Origin: Sphingobacterium litopenaei
GTDB lineage: Bacteria > Bacteroidota > Bacteroidia > Sphingobacteriales > Sphingobacteriaceae
DNA length: 64,000 nt
Reading direction: 5' to 3'
NCBI RefSeq assembly: GCF_014692495.1
Contig: NZ_JACOIJ010000014.1
Coordinates: 19,868 to 83,867, forward strand
Shown piece by piece: positions 32,082 through 41,969 of this stretch (position 1 is the first letter of the stretch; every line of letters begins with the position of its first letter). A program made the position numbers and the translations under genes. Below the pieces are notes generated by a model, which was not told the origin of the DNA, did not search any database, and saw only the letters and a program-made list of their open reading frames with translations.

Positions 32082-33326
32082 TTATCTAACTTTTAATGTT
32101 ACTATTGTCAAAATCGCTAAGATCACCCCCACAATTACAAAACGCGTAACGATTTTAGCCTCGTGATAACCTTTCTTTTGATAATGGTGATGTAATGGCG
32201 ACATCAAAAAGATTCGTCTGCCTTCACCAAATCTTTTCTTGGTGTATTTGAAGTACGATACTTGTAAAATCACAGAAAGATTTTCGATCAAAAACACACC
32301 ACATAAGATTGGAATTAACAATTCTTTACGAATCAAAATCGCAAATGCCGCAATAATACCACCGATAGCTAATGACCCTGTATCTCCCATGAAGACTTGC
32401 GCAGGAAAAGCATTGTACCACAAAAATCCAGTACACGCTCCCACAAATGCTCCCGCAAAAATCACCAGCTCACCCGAATTAGGGATATACATAATATTCA
32501 GGTAGTCAGAGAAAATAATGTTACCCGAAACATACGCCAAAATCGCTATGGTTATACCAATAATGGCGGAAGTACCCGTCGCAAGACCATCAATACCATC
32601 GGTAATGTTTGCACCATTGGAAACGGCTGTAACAATGAAAACAACGACAACCAAGAACAACCCAAATGTTGCCCAAGGATTATCTATACCAATCACAGTC
32701 AATACTTTAGAATAATCGAACTCATTATCCTTGTAAAAAGGAATATTTGTTTTTGTAGACTTCACATTATCCGCATAGGTTGTCTCGCCCGTGCTAGGAT
32801 TCACCACCACTTCAACAGGTTTATCCGAAGTAGGATTCAAAACTTGCTCACGAACTACAATATCCGGATGGAAATACATTGTAATAGCAATTAGAATTCC
32901 TAAGCCAACTTGACCAACTACCTTAAAACGACCTGCTAAACCTTCTTTATTCTTTTTAAATACTTTGATATAATCATCTAAGAAACCAATTGCCCCCATC
33001 CAAAGAGTGGTAACAATCATAATGATGATATAAATGTTGTCTATTTTTGCAAACAGTAAAGTGGGAATCAAAATACCAGCGATGATAATCAAACCACCCA
33101 TCGTTGGCGTACCTTGTTTCGTTTTCTCCCCCTCTAAACCTAAATCGCGAATAGTTTCACCTACTTGTTTTTTGTGCAATAATCGGATCAATCGGCTACC
33201 ATAAACTGTCGTAATGATAAGCGATAAAATAACCGCCATCGCAGTACGAAACGAAATATATTGAAACAATCCCGATCCTGGGATCTTCCAATTTTCTTGT
33301 AGCCAATCAAATAAATAATATAACAT
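32082..33326 (-). CDS. mraY: phospho-MurNAc-pentapeptide-transferase
   Basis: 414 residues, a ten-helix membrane enzyme transferring phospho-MurNAc-pentapeptide to undecaprenyl phosphate to form lipid I. The cytoplasmic active-site motifs [29 protein letters not shown] and [12 protein letters not shown] are present, and near the end [15 protein letters not shown] roughly 70-residue insertion with [20 protein letters not shown] between helices makes it longer than the 360 residues of Proteobacteria; such insertions occur in Bacteroidota MraY. It is 8 bp downstream of murE. Confidence 0.97.
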   Translation of the reverse strand: MLYYLFDWLQENWKIPGSGLFQYISFRTAMAVILSLIITTVYGSRLIRLLHKKQVGETIRDLGLEGEKTKQGTPTMGGLIIIAGILIPTLLFAKIDNIYIIIMIVTTLWMGAIGFLDDYIKVFKKNKEGLAGRFKVVGQVGLGILIAITMYFHPDIVVREQVLNPTSDKPVEVVVNPSTGETTYADNVKSTKTNIPFYKDNEFDYSKVLTVIGIDNPWATFGLFLVVVVFIVTAVSNGANITDGIDGLATGTSAIIGITIAILAYVSGNIIFSDYLNIMYIPNSGELVIFAGAFVGACTGFLWYNAFPAQVFMGDTGSLAIGGIIAAFAILIRKELLIPILCGVFLIENLSVILQVSYFKYTKKRFGEGRRIFLMSPLHHHYQKKGYHEAKIVTRFVIVGVILAILTIVTLKVR

Positions 33327-33334
33327 CGTTCCCC

Positions 33335-34789
33335 TTATTGTTCGTTAAATGTATTTTCCAACTCCTCTCTATCATCAAAATGATGACGCACCCCATTTAT
33401 TTCTTGATATTTTTCGTGTCCTTTTCCTGCTACCAACACAATATCACCAGGATTAGCCAAATGAACCGCAGCACGGATAGCTTCACGACGATCTGTAATG
33501 CTAAACGTATTTTTCTTCTTCTCTGGCGAAATTCCCACTTCCATATCTTTGATAATCTGTACAGGATCTTCAGTACGCGGATTATCAGACGTGATAATCA
33601 ATTTATCACTGTATTTCAATGCCACATTCGCCATTTCTGGACGTTTTGTTTTATCTCTGTCACCACCACAACCTAATACCGTGATGATTTGCTGACCTGC
33701 GTTACGTAAATCTTTTACTGTTTCTAACACATTTTCCACCGCGTCAGGCGTATGTGCATAATCCACAATTCCAACAATTCCCGATTTCGAACGAACCGTT
33801 TCGAATCTTCCTTCCGCACCTGAAATTTCACTTAAAGCAACTAATACTTTTTGTGTTTCCTGTTCCAACAGAATAGCAGAAGCGTATACCGCTAATAGAT
33901 TATAAGCATTAAATCCCCCTACTAATTTCACCCACAAATCATGCGCATCAATTTGCAACAACATGCCATCAAAATGTGACTCCAATACTTTCGCTTTAAA
34001 GTCAGCCATATTTTGAAGACCATAGGTTTTACGGTGCGCAAATGTATTCTGAAGCATTACGTTTCCGTTTTTATCATCCACATTCGTCAAGGCAAATGCA
34101 AAACCATCCAAATCATCAAAGAATTTTTTCTTCGCTTTGATATAGTTATCAAATGTGCCGTGGAAATCTAAATGGTCGTGTGTAATGTTGGTGAAAATCC
34201 CACCAGCAAAACGCAAACCTACAATTCGTTGCTGCACAATTGCATGAGAACTCACCTCCATAAAACAATAGTCACATCCATCATCCACCATTTGACACAA
34301 TAGCTTATTCAAAGCCACCGGGTCTGGAGTGGTATGTGTCGCTGGCACTACAGTCGAACCAATTCTATTTTCAACAGTTGAAAGCAATCCTACATGATAG
34401 CCCATTTGTTTAAAAAGATTGAATAATAAGGTTGCTACCGTAGTTTTACCATTTGTACCTGTCACACCAACAAGTTTCAAGTTTTGAGAAGGATTACCGT
34501 AAAAATTACCTGCAATAATTCCCAAAGCATAAGCGCTATCACTTACTTTAATGTAGGTAACTTCTGAATTAATATCTTCTGGCAAATCTTCCAGCACAAC
34601 TACAGCCGCATTACTCTCAATAGCTTTCGCTAAATACAAATGACCGTCTGTATGCACACCACGCACCGCTACAAAAAGAGAACCTTGCTGCACTTGTCTA
34701 GTGTCAAACGTAATAGCATTCACCTCCACGTCAAGTGAACCAATCACCTGCAAAACAGGAATAGCGTGCAACAACTCTTTTAATATCAT
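33335..34789 (-). CDS. murE: UDP-MurNAc-L-Ala-D-Glu--meso-diaminopimelate ligase
   Basis: 484 residues, adds the third stem-peptide residue. P-loop GTNGKTTVA at 111-119; carbamylated-lysine region [20 protein letters not shown]. Around residue 402 the specificity motif is DNPR ([10 protein letters not shown]), which selects meso-diaminopimelate over lysine, so the organism should have DAP-type peptidoglycan. The C-terminal [20 protein letters not shown] segment is typical. It begins 1 bp after ftsI ends. Confidence 0.97.
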   Translation of the reverse strand: MILKELLHAIPVLQVIGSLDVEVNAITFDTRQVQQGSLFVAVRGVHTDGHLYLAKAIESNAAVVVLEDLPEDINSEVTYIKVSDSAYALGIIAGNFYGNPSQNLKLVGVTGTNGKTTVATLLFNLFKQMGYHVGLLSTVENRIGSTVVPATHTTPDPVALNKLLCQMVDDGCDYCFMEVSSHAIVQQRIVGLRFAGGIFTNITHDHLDFHGTFDNYIKAKKKFFDDLDGFAFALTNVDDKNGNVMLQNTFAHRKTYGLQNMADFKAKVLESHFDGMLLQIDAHDLWVKLVGGFNAYNLLAVYASAILLEQETQKVLVALSEISGAEGRFETVRSKSGIVGIVDYAHTPDAVENVLETVKDLRNAGQQIITVLGCGGDRDKTKRPEMANVALKYSDKLIITSDNPRTEDPVQIIKDMEVGISPEKKKNTFSITDRREAIRAAVHLANPGDIVLVAGKGHEKYQEINGVRHHFDDREELENTFNEQ

Positions 34790-34790
34790 A

Positions 34791-36905
34791 TCAATTCAAT
34801 TCTAGTGATACATTAGAACCTATTTTCAATCTTTGTCCAGGTGTTAAAGATTGCGCAATGACTTTACCTTTGCCAACTACTTTCGTTTTAAAACCTGCAT
34901 TTTCCATTGTAAAAATTGCATCGACTAAGCCCATACCTTTTACATTTGGAACTAAACCTTCTTTTATATTTACCTCCATAAATGGAACACCTTGATGAGC
35001 TACCGCAGAGTCGCCCTGACTGATAACATTCCAATTTTGAGGATTAAATCCTAAAGCTTGATACACCTTTAATGATGATTCTTTCGAACCATTCAATGTT
35101 AATGGCGTACGTGAACCAGCTGTATTAACAGCTTTATTCGCAAATGTGCCATGCAATTTCATATCATTAGCATACACCATATCCGCTAATTCTTTGAACA
35201 CCGGACCAGCGACCGAACCACCATAGTATCCATTGCGTGGATTACGAATCACCACAATCATGGAGTACCTTGGATTCTCTGCTGGAAAATACCCTGCAAA
35301 AGAGGATTGATAACGTCTAGCACCGTATCCACGAGAATTATCCGCCATCTGCGCAGTTCCCGTTTTTCCGGCCGCTGTATACCAAGGACTTGTCAATTTC
35401 TTGCCCGTACCTTCAATCATCACCCCTTCAAGCATTCCTTTCATTTTGCTAATAGCTTCCGGAGACGCCATTTGCTTATTGATTACGCGAGCTTCAAAAC
35501 GCTCAACTGTATTTCCCAAGTGTCTAATTTCTTTCACAAACAACGGCGCAATCATTTTACCATTATTTGCCACCCCGTTGTACAATGTCAACGTCTGTAA
35601 TGGTGTCAACAAAAGTTCGTAGCCGTAAGCCATTTGTATTAAAGACAATTTACTCCAGGACTTACTTTGTGGAGTTTTCACAACCGGAATTCCCTCTCCT
35701 GGTATTTGCAAATGCAATGGCTCATGTAAGCCCCAACTATGTAATTTCGAAGTATACTTCGATGGATTATCGCCGTAATGCTGGTTCACCAACTTGGTAA
35801 TCCCTACGTTAGAAGATTCCTCAAAAGCTTCTTTTACCGTAACTATAGACTTCTTCGGAGCATGCGAATCACGAATGGTGTGCGAAGGAACTTTATATGT
35901 TCCGTTTCCAATATCAACCTTAGTCGTCGTGTCTACATACCTATCATCAAGCAAGGCTAAATACGAAGCCAATTTAAATGTCGATCCTGGATCAGCACGC
36001 TGAGCTATCGCATAATTAAATTTCTCACGATACTCCCCGTCCTTATCTTTGGTAAAGTTGGCTATAGCTCGAATTTCACCAGTTTGCACTTCCATCAGCA
36101 CCACACAACCCTCATCCGCATTACTGACAACCATTTGTTTACCCAGTGCGCGTTGTGCCATATCCTGCATATTCACATCGATAGTCGAAATAATATCCGA
36201 CCCATCAACTGGCGCAACCTCCACCTCTCTATTCAATGGAACCCAAACACCGCCCGCAATACGTTGCATCATTTGTGCCCCACTTGTACCTTCGATATAA
36301 TCTCCGTAAGCACCTTCTAACCCCACTCTAAACTCATCATTCTTGTAACCAATTGTCCGAGCAGCAAGATTTGTAAAAGGCAAAATTCTTTTGTTTTGTC
36401 GCACCGCAACCAAACTGCTGGAGTATCTTCTTTTCCCTTCTCTAAACGTTTTAAACAAAGGAAAGGTCTTTAAGACCTTCAAATCTTGATGCGAAACAGC
36501 ACGTTTCAACAACACATAACGTTGTTTTTTACTTCTCGCCTGTTTTAAAATCGTCAAATACTGACGAGAAGATTTATCTTTAAAGAAGCCCGCTAGTTTT
36601 GATGCCAACGAATCCACTTTATTATTGAAAACTTCATTGTATTCTACAGGAATCGACATCGCATCAAAACGAATTTCATATTCCGGAACCGAAGTAGCCA
36701 ACAGACTACCATCTACCGAATAAATATTTCCCCTTGCCGCCTCAACTACGCGCTCTTGAATAGTTAAACTATCTGCTATCGTTCTCCATTTATTTCCATC
36801 CACATACTGCAAGTGCAAAAGCTTAGCAAAAACTGCCAAAGCTCCAAATACCATCAAGCCAAAAGCCAGGTATACACGCACTAATATGGACTTCCTTATA
36901 TTCAT
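34791..36905 (-). CDS. ftsI: division-specific penicillin-binding protein FtsI with one PASTA domain
   Basis: 704 residues, a class B PBP that cross-links septal peptidoglycan. A short cytoplasmic N-terminus and one transmembrane helix (LVRVYLAFGLMVFGALAVFA) precede the pedestal domain. The transpeptidase domain has SxxK as STFK (Ser308), SxN as SSN near residue 363 and KTGT starting at Lys514. A C-terminal PASTA domain (VPNVKGMGLVDAIFTMENAG and onward, about 60 residues) is present; it is absent from E. coli FtsI but common in Bacteroidota and Firmicutes. It sits between the FtsL-like gene and murE. Confidence 0.96.
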   Translation of the reverse strand: MNIRKSILVRVYLAFGLMVFGALAVFAKLLHLQYVDGNKWRTIADSLTIQERVVEAARGNIYSVDGSLLATSVPEYEIRFDAMSIPVEYNEVFNNKVDSLASKLAGFFKDKSSRQYLTILKQARSKKQRYVLLKRAVSHQDLKVLKTFPLFKTFREGKRRYSSSLVAVRQNKRILPFTNLAARTIGYKNDEFRVGLEGAYGDYIEGTSGAQMMQRIAGGVWVPLNREVEVAPVDGSDIISTIDVNMQDMAQRALGKQMVVSNADEGCVVLMEVQTGEIRAIANFTKDKDGEYREKFNYAIAQRADPGSTFKLASYLALLDDRYVDTTTKVDIGNGTYKVPSHTIRDSHAPKKSIVTVKEAFEESSNVGITKLVNQHYGDNPSKYTSKLHSWGLHEPLHLQIPGEGIPVVKTPQSKSWSKLSLIQMAYGYELLLTPLQTLTLYNGVANNGKMIAPLFVKEIRHLGNTVERFEARVINKQMASPEAISKMKGMLEGVMIEGTGKKLTSPWYTAAGKTGTAQMADNSRGYGARRYQSSFAGYFPAENPRYSMIVVIRNPRNGYYGGSVAGPVFKELADMVYANDMKLHGTFANKAVNTAGSRTPLTLNGSKESSLKVYQALGFNPQNWNVISQGDSAVAHQGVPFMEVNIKEGLVPNVKGMGLVDAIFTMENAGFKTKVVGKGKVIAQSLTPGQRLKIGSNVSLELN

Positions 36906-36923
36906 CCTAAGTAATAAACCTAC

Positions 36924-37334
36924 TTATTCTTCCTCTTTTACAATCTCAAGTTTAATTGGCGGCTCAGTACGCTCTTTCAAACCAAGCGTATCCGCTCTTT
37001 TGGCTATCTCCGACTGCGTAGTCAATTTCATCAACTCCGCAGACAACGACTTATAATCCCAACTCAACTCTTTCACCTCTCTACCCAAACGATCAATCTG
37101 TCTCACCGTACGCTCCGCTAAGTGGCGATTCGAAATATACAACAACGCTAATAACGCTAAGAAAGCACCAAAAGGTAGATTCTTTGTCACTAAATAAGTA
37201 GACAATTTAGCCGGTGAAAATAGATTACGAAGAAAACTACGTGTTTCCTCCACCTTCTCCTCTACCGACTCCGAGATTTCCTCTTGAACATCTTCACTCA
37301 GCTCTTCGTTACGTAACGTATTTCTTCTCGCCAT
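36924..37334 (-). CDS. ftsL: FtsL-like divisome membrane protein
   Basis: 136 residues: an acidic, charged cytoplasmic N-terminus, one transmembrane helix (LPFGAFLALLALLYISNRHL) and a periplasmic coiled coil (DRLGREVKELSWDYKSLSAE) with a short tail. This is the topology of FtsL/DivIC proteins, which bind FtsQ and activate FtsW-FtsI. Primary sequence is too diverged to align with E. coli FtsL by eye; the gene is named from topology and its place between rsmH and ftsI. Confidence 0.85.
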   Translation of the reverse strand: MARRNTLRNEELSEDVQEEISESVEEKVEETRSFLRNLFSPAKLSTYLVTKNLPFGAFLALLALLYISNRHLAERTVRQIDRLGREVKELSWDYKSLSAELMKLTTQSEIAKRADTLGLKERTEPPIKLEIVKEEE

Positions 37335-37345
37335 AACGCTTCCAG

Positions 37346-38263
37346 CTAGTTATCAATCTTTTCCGCAACGCGCAATTTTGCACTTCGCGAACGGTTATTT
37401 CTCTGCAACTCTTCTTCAGAAGCTGTAATCGCCTTGCGTGTGATTACACAGAACGGTTTTATCTCATTGCCAAAAAAGTCTTTCTCCACCTCACCTTTAA
37501 ACTTCCCTTTCAACATGAAATTTTTCACCAAACGATCTTCCAAAGAATGGTAAGACATAATTACCAAACGACCACCTTCTTTAAGAACAGAAATACTTTG
37601 CAGCAAAAACTCTTGCAAAGCTTCCAATTCTTTATTTACCTCAATACGCAACGCTTGAAAGACCTGAGCATGATATTTATGTTCTTTACCTTTCGGCACC
37701 ATCTTTTTTATCACCTCTTTCAGTTCCGCTACCGTATTGATTTCTTTCGCTAATCGCGCAGTAACTATAGTTTTGGCTAAAGATTTTGCATTTTGTACCT
37801 CTCCGTACATTCCGAAAATGCGATGCAAATCCTCTTCAGCATAAGTATTCAATACTTTTCGCGCATCCAAATCAGACACCTGATCCATACGCATATCCAA
37901 ATCCGCATCAAAGCGAATAGAAAAACCACGTTCCGCATCATCAAATTGATGAGAAGAAACCCCAAGATCACCCAAGATCCCGTCAACTTCTTTCACACCT
38001 TCAAGGCGCAGGTAGTTTTTCAAGAAACGAAAGTTTTGATGAACCAACACAAAACGTTCGTCATCGATAGCATTATTTATTGCATCAGGATCTTGATCAA
38101 AAGCAATCAATTTACCTTTAGGACCTAATCGCTTTAAAATCTCACGAGAATGACCTCCACCACCGAAAGTCACATCTACATAAACCCCATCCGGCTTAAT
38201 ATCCAAAGCTTCCATGCATTCATGAAGCATTACTGGCACGTGATACACTTGTTCATTAGACAT
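37346..38263 (-). CDS. rsmH: 16S rRNA (cytosine(1402)-N(4))-methyltransferase
   Basis: 305 residues, the MraW/RsmH methyltransferase acting on C1402 in the ribosomal P site. The N-terminal signature YHVPVMLHECMEALDIKPDG and SAM motif VDVTFGGGGHSREIL are intact, as are GILGDLGVSSHQFDDAERGF and the C-terminal RLVIMSYHSLEDRLVKNFML. Its start overlaps the last 8 bp of mraZ. RsmI, which 2'-O-methylates the same nucleotide, is encoded at 47.8 kb. Confidence 0.97.
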   Translation of the reverse strand: MSNEQVYHVPVMLHECMEALDIKPDGVYVDVTFGGGGHSREILKRLGPKGKLIAFDQDPDAINNAIDDERFVLVHQNFRFLKNYLRLEGVKEVDGILGDLGVSSHQFDDAERGFSIRFDADLDMRMDQVSDLDARKVLNTYAEEDLHRIFGMYGEVQNAKSLAKTIVTARLAKEINTVAELKEVIKKMVPKGKEHKYHAQVFQALRIEVNKELEALQEFLLQSISVLKEGGRLVIMSYHSLEDRLVKNFMLKGKFKGEVEKDFFGNEIKPFCVITRKAITASEEELQRNNRSRSAKLRVAEKIDN

Positions 38264-38729
38264 TAAAACCTCCTTCTAGATCAAAATCTCCCATTACTGA
38301 TTCCGCTAAATCCGAGAAGTCTTCCTCAGAAATAGCATTCATCTTCTCGTCGTACTTCGCTTTAGACCACAACTCTACTTTGCTTAGGTTACACACCAAC
38401 ACCAAATCAGAACCCACTTGCGCGTAATCCAACAAAGGCTTAGGCAAAAGCACACGACCCGCAGAATCCAACATCAATTCCATAGCTCCGCTCGTAAATT
38501 TTCGTACGAAATCACGGTTCTTAGCCTGAAACTGATTTAATCTTGCCAATTGCGACAAGATCCTATTCCATTCGGCGCGAGTATAAATCACTAAATTTCC
38601 ATCGAAGCCACGATTAACAACAAGCCCTTCACGCTCCACGTCAGGCAACTGACGCTTGAGCGCTGCAGGAACCACCATTCTTCCTTTGGCGTCCAGCTTG
38701 CATTCGTATTCTCCGATTAAAAAATTCAT
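38256..38729 (-). CDS. mraZ: transcriptional regulator MraZ
   Basis: 157 residues, two SpoVT/AbrB-like half-domains. The first is GEYECKLDAKGRMVVPAALK and the second MELMLDSAGRVLLPKPLLDY, both with the family Asp-x-x-x-Arg pattern. MraZ forms a ring-shaped oligomer that binds direct repeats before its own gene and represses the dcw operon. Four matching repeats at exact 10-bp spacing are present at 38769-38803. It heads the 13-gene cluster ending at ftsZ. Confidence 0.97.
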   Translation of the reverse strand: MNFLIGEYECKLDAKGRMVVPAALKRQLPDVEREGLVVNRGFDGNLVIYTRAEWNRILSQLARLNQFQAKNRDFVRKFTSGAMELMLDSAGRVLLPKPLLDYAQVGSDLVLVCNLSKVELWSKAKYDEKMNAISEEDFSDLAESVMGDFDLEGGFNV

Positions 38730-38749
38730 CTTTAGTCTATACCTCTAAT

Positions 38750-38757
38750 CAAATTTA
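38750..38757 (-). promoter_or_regulatory. dcw operon promoter -7 box
   Basis: TAAATTTG on the minus strand fits TAnnTTTG and lies 20 nt before the mraZ ATG. The MraZ boxes begin 11 bp upstream of it, where the -33 element would be. Confidence 0.6.
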
Positions 38758-38768
38758 ATGTAAAAGTA

Positions 38769-38803
38769 TACACTTTCTCCCACATACTCCCACATTCCCC
38801 CAC
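38769..38803 (-). promoter_or_regulatory. MraZ operator: GTGGG repeats at 10-bp spacing
   Basis: On the minus strand GTGGG occurs at 38803-38799, 38793-38789 and 38783-38779, with a degenerate fourth copy GTGTA at 38773-38769, each exactly 10 bp apart. E. coli MraZ binds TGGG-type repeats with the same period. The array covers the expected -33 region of the promoter above, so repression is the likely outcome. Confidence 0.85.
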
Positions 38804-38991
38804 AAAAAAGTTTTCCACATCAAATTTCCGCTACAATTAACTCCTAAAAAAATCGCTTATTTCTGATATTCAGGCGTATTTTTATTGAAAATCAAGAAGT
38901 TAATTTTTAAAGTCCACAATGTCATTTTTGTGCAACAAAACAACTTTTTTAACTCCTTTTCACACCTGAAAGTTGAATAATATTCGCGTAA

Positions 38992-39006
38992 GTGGGGGAA
39001 AGTGGT
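38992..39006 (+). promoter_or_regulatory. second pair of MraZ-like repeats upstream of aspS
   Basis: GTGGG at 38992-38996 and GTGGT at 39002-39006 on the plus strand, 10 bp apart as in the main operator. It lies about 190 bp from the mraZ operator and about 95 bp before the aspS -7 box. Two boxes only, so MraZ binding is a guess. Confidence 0.35.
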
Positions 39007-39100
39007 AGATAGAATAAGTGTCATATATTTCGTAAAAAAAGACTCAAAATCTCCCCATTTTATTTCTCAGATTGGATTCGTTATTGTCGGCTAAAACCGA

Positions 39101-39108
39101 TAATTTTG
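39101..39108 (+). promoter_or_regulatory. aspS promoter -7 box
   Basis: TAATTTTG fits TAnnTTTG and leaves a 26-nt leader before the chosen aspS ATG at 39135. It lies inside any longer aspS reading frame, which argues against an upstream start. Confidence 0.6.
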
Positions 39109-39134
39109 CAGGATATATTTTCTACTTTATAAAT

Positions 39135-40889
39135 ATGTATAGAAGTCATAATTGCGGCGAACTCCGAATCGCCGATGTAAATAAGGAAGTAACTCTTGCT
39201 GGTTGGGTACAAAAATCTCGCGACAAAGGTTTCATGATTTGGGTGGATTTACGTGATCGCTACGGAATCACACAATTGATCTTTGATGAAGCACGTACAG
39301 AAGCTAGCGTCATGCAATTGGCTAAATCTTTAGGTCGTGAATTCGTAATCCAAGTAAAAGGTACGGTTATCGAACGCGAATCTAAAAACAGTAATATTCC
39401 TACAGGAGAAATTGAAGTTTTGGTAAATGAATTAACTATTCTTAACGAAGCGCAACTTCCTCCTTTCACTATTGAAGACGAAACTGATGGCGGTGAAGAT
39501 ATTCGTATGAAATATCGCTACTTAGACATACGTCGTAATCCGGTTAAAAACAGCTTGTTGTTCCGCCACAAAGTAGCTCAAGAGGTTCGTAACTACTTAT
39601 CCAATTTAGATTTCTGTGAGGTAGAAACACCTTATTTAATCAAATCAACTCCAGAAGGAGCTCGTGACTTTGTCGTGCCTTCTCGAATGAACCCAGGACA
39701 ATTTTACGCGTTACCACAATCTCCTCAAACATTCAAACAGTTGTTGATGGTCGCGGGAATGGATCGTTATTTCCAAATCGTAAAATGTTTCCGTGATGAA
39801 GATTTACGTGCGGATCGACAACCTGAGTTCACACAAATCGACTGCGAAATGTCTTTCATTGAGCAAGAAGATATCTTGAACGTATTCGAAGGTTTGACAC
39901 GTCATTTATTAAAGAAAATTCACAATATCGATATCGAAAAATTCCCACGCATGACTTTTGATGAGGCTATGCGTACATACGGTAACGATAAACCAGATAT
40001 TCGTTTCGGCATGAAGTTCGGTGAATTGAACGCTGTAGCACAACACAAAGAGTTTGCTGTATTCAACAACGCTGAATTAGTAGTTGGTATTGCGGTACCA
40101 GGCGCTGCTTCCTATACGCGTAAAGAAATCGACACTTTAATTGATTGGGTAAAACGTCCTCAAGTAGGCGCTTCAGGTATGGTTTACGTGAAATGTGAGG
40201 CGAATGGTCAATACAAATCTTCTGTAGATAAATTTTACGATCAGGCTGACTTAGCAAAATGGGCTGAAGCAACAGGCGCTAAAGAGGGGGATTTGATTTT
40301 GGTATTATCGGGTCCGGCAAACAAAACAAGAGCTCAACTTTCAGCTTTACGTATGGAATTGGGCAACCGTATGGGCTTACGTAAGCCAGATGAATTTGCT
40401 CCGCTTTGGGTTGTTGACTTCCCGTTATTGGAGTGGGATGAAGAAACAGATCGTTACCACGCGATGCACCACCCATTCACTTCACCAAAACCAGAAGACA
40501 TGCACTTATTGGATACTGATCCAGGTAAAGTTCGTGCTAATGCTTATGATTTGGTATTGAATGGTAATGAAATCGGTGGAGGTTCTATCCGTATCCACGA
40601 TAAAGAAACACAAGCTTTAATGTTCAAACATTTAGGATTTACTGCTGAGCAAGCACAAGAACAATTCGGTTTCTTAATGAATGCCTTCCAATACGGAGCT
40701 CCTCCACATGGTGGTTTGGCATTTGGTTTAGACCGTTTGGTAGCTATTTTAGGTGGTCAAGAAACTATACGTGATTTCATCGCATTCCCTAAAAACAATT
40801 CAGGTCGCGATGTGATGATTGATGCACCTGCGCCAGTTGACCAAGCTCAATTAGACGAATTAAGTTTAGCCTTGGCTGTGAAAGATTAA
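39135..40889 (+). CDS. aspS: aspartate--tRNA ligase
   Basis: 584 residues, a class II synthetase. The N-terminal OB-fold anticodon-binding domain starts [20 protein letters not shown]. Motif 2 is [18 protein letters not shown] and motif 3 is [19 protein letters not shown]-type insertion (about 120 residues) typical of bacterial AspRS lies between motifs 2 and 3. The frame is open from 39072, but the ATG at 39135 begins the conserved protein and follows a promoter box. Whether it is discriminating or also charges tRNA-Asn cannot be told without knowing if the genome has asnS or gatCAB. Confidence 0.96.
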   Translation: MYRSHNCGELRIADVNKEVTLAGWVQKSRDKGFMIWVDLRDRYGITQLIFDEARTEASVMQLAKSLGREFVIQVKGTVIERESKNSNIPTGEIEVLVNELTILNEAQLPPFTIEDETDGGEDIRMKYRYLDIRRNPVKNSLLFRHKVAQEVRNYLSNLDFCEVETPYLIKSTPEGARDFVVPSRMNPGQFYALPQSPQTFKQLLMVAGMDRYFQIVKCFRDEDLRADRQPEFTQIDCEMSFIEQEDILNVFEGLTRHLLKKIHNIDIEKFPRMTFDEAMRTYGNDKPDIRFGMKFGELNAVAQHKEFAVFNNAELVVGIAVPGAASYTRKEIDTLIDWVKRPQVGASGMVYVKCEANGQYKSSVDKFYDQADLAKWAEATGAKEGDLILVLSGPANKTRAQLSALRMELGNRMGLRKPDEFAPLWVVDFPLLEWDEETDRYHAMHHPFTSPKPEDMHLLDTDPGKVRANAYDLVLNGNEIGGGSIRIHDKETQALMFKHLGFTAEQAQEQFGFLMNAFQYGAPPHGGLAFGLDRLVAILGGQETIRDFIAFPKNNSGRDVMIDAPAPVDQAQLDELSLALAVKD

Positions 40890-40908
40890 GTGCTATTAAA
40901 CATAAAAG

Positions 40909-40940
40909 AAAGGCTGATTAATATAAATTAATCAGCCTTT
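40909..40940. terminator. bidirectional terminator after aspS
   Basis: 14-bp perfect stem AAAGGCTGATTAAT with its complement, 4-nt loop, then TAATTTTT. It lies 19 bp past aspS and 22 bp past the convergent DUF3667 gene. Confidence 0.9.
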
Positions 40941-40962
40941 TAATTTTTGCAACATTATTTTA

Positions 40963-41728
40963 TTAAATACTTATCGTCCCTCCTCCTCCAAAGAAGACAA
41001 TCAGCACGACAAAGAAGACAACGATTTCTACAAATACTAAAAAGCAGAACAATAGAAATCTAAAGAATATGCCTTTCTTCGAGTAAAAACCTTTAAAAGC
41101 TTGATAGAATGATAGGTTCGTATAGACAAGAATTGCAATAAAGTGGAGCCAACTAATAACCGACTCCAACGCAGAAAAACGTAATAACTCCAAAGGTTCT
41201 AAAAGTTTAGCCCCAATAAAAGTCAACAGGACACCAATGAACGGTAAAACTGACACAATAACGTGTTCCAGATAATTTAGCTTCACTCTTTTATATAGCA
41301 TATAACTATTGAAGGAGATTACAGGAACAAAAGCAATTAATATCGCCTTGCTATAATTATGGAGAAAATCATTAACCCCCGTTTTATCTTCAATATCAAC
41401 TTCTTGCAAATCAGGAAAAAGACTTCCATTAAACTTACTCACTAAAGAATAAAACCCGACCAATAATAAATATGAGGTAGAAAAAGTTATAATACGATTT
41501 TCGTTTCCCTGCAATATAGTCCATCGCTGCATAACCCGGTCTGGTAAGCACTTGTTTAATAGTAAACAATAATCCTTTGTCCAAATGAAAAACGCCATGC
41601 ACCACATCATGGGCTATAAAATGAGACAAAGACAAACGATGCGTGTCAGCACTTTGCCCACAATGAGAACAATATTTGCCATGGATTTCCTTATGGCAAT
41701 TTAAACAAGTAGTGGAATCGAAATTCAT
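40963..41728 (-). pseudogene. DUF3667-type membrane protein, frameshifted
   Basis: Two overlapping frames together make one protein of the DUF3667 kind. The first, from ATG 41728, has a zinc ribbon (CLNCHKEIHGKYCSHCGQ), then LSLSHFIAHDVVHGVFHLDK and LTRPGYAAMDYIAGKRKSYY; the second, ending at 40963, has four or five transmembrane helices. The frame changes at a run of five A on the plus strand (41481-41485). With four, the protein would read YYNFSTSYLLLVGF and continue to the end, giving roughly 255 residues. As in the HHH gene, the break is in a homopolymer, so a sequencing error must be considered. The family's function is unknown; its members are polytopic inner-membrane proteins with an N-terminal zinc ribbon. 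Confidence 0.75.
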
Positions 41729-41969
41729 ATTTACGGTAGAAGGGTTTAGAGCAACAAAAATACTTATTTTAAAAAAGATTTTATTATAAAACATAAAATC
41801 GAATCATTTCAATACTAAGAAGAGAAGATTTATTAAGATTTCTATTAACACACTTCATATTTTACTTTTTGAGAAATATGATTTATTAAAAAACAGGATT
41901 TTTCCCCTTTTAGAAACCCTTATATATAGTTTATTTTAATATAAATTACTACACCAACAAACAAACGTT

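Larger units (their letters stand above)
38730..39134. other. 405-bp divergent control region between mraZ and aspS
   Basis: The only stretch over 300 bp without a gene. From left: mraZ leader and promoter, MraZ boxes, a TTTTCCACA DnaA-box-like sequence (38811-38819), about 170 bp of AT-rich DNA with no ORF or clear structure, a second pair of GTGGG/GTGGT repeats (38992-39006), and the aspS promoter (39101-39108). I see no RNA gene in it. Confidence 0.75.

Noticed and set aside
38779..38803. GTGGG repeats as a CRISPR-like or microsatellite array
   Set aside because: The unit is only 5 bp with 5-bp variable spacing and the place is exactly right for MraZ; there are no cas genes.
39072..39134. 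N-terminal extension of AspRS from the upstream start
   Set aside because: It would place the promoter box inside the gene and adds 21 residues not typical of AspRS.
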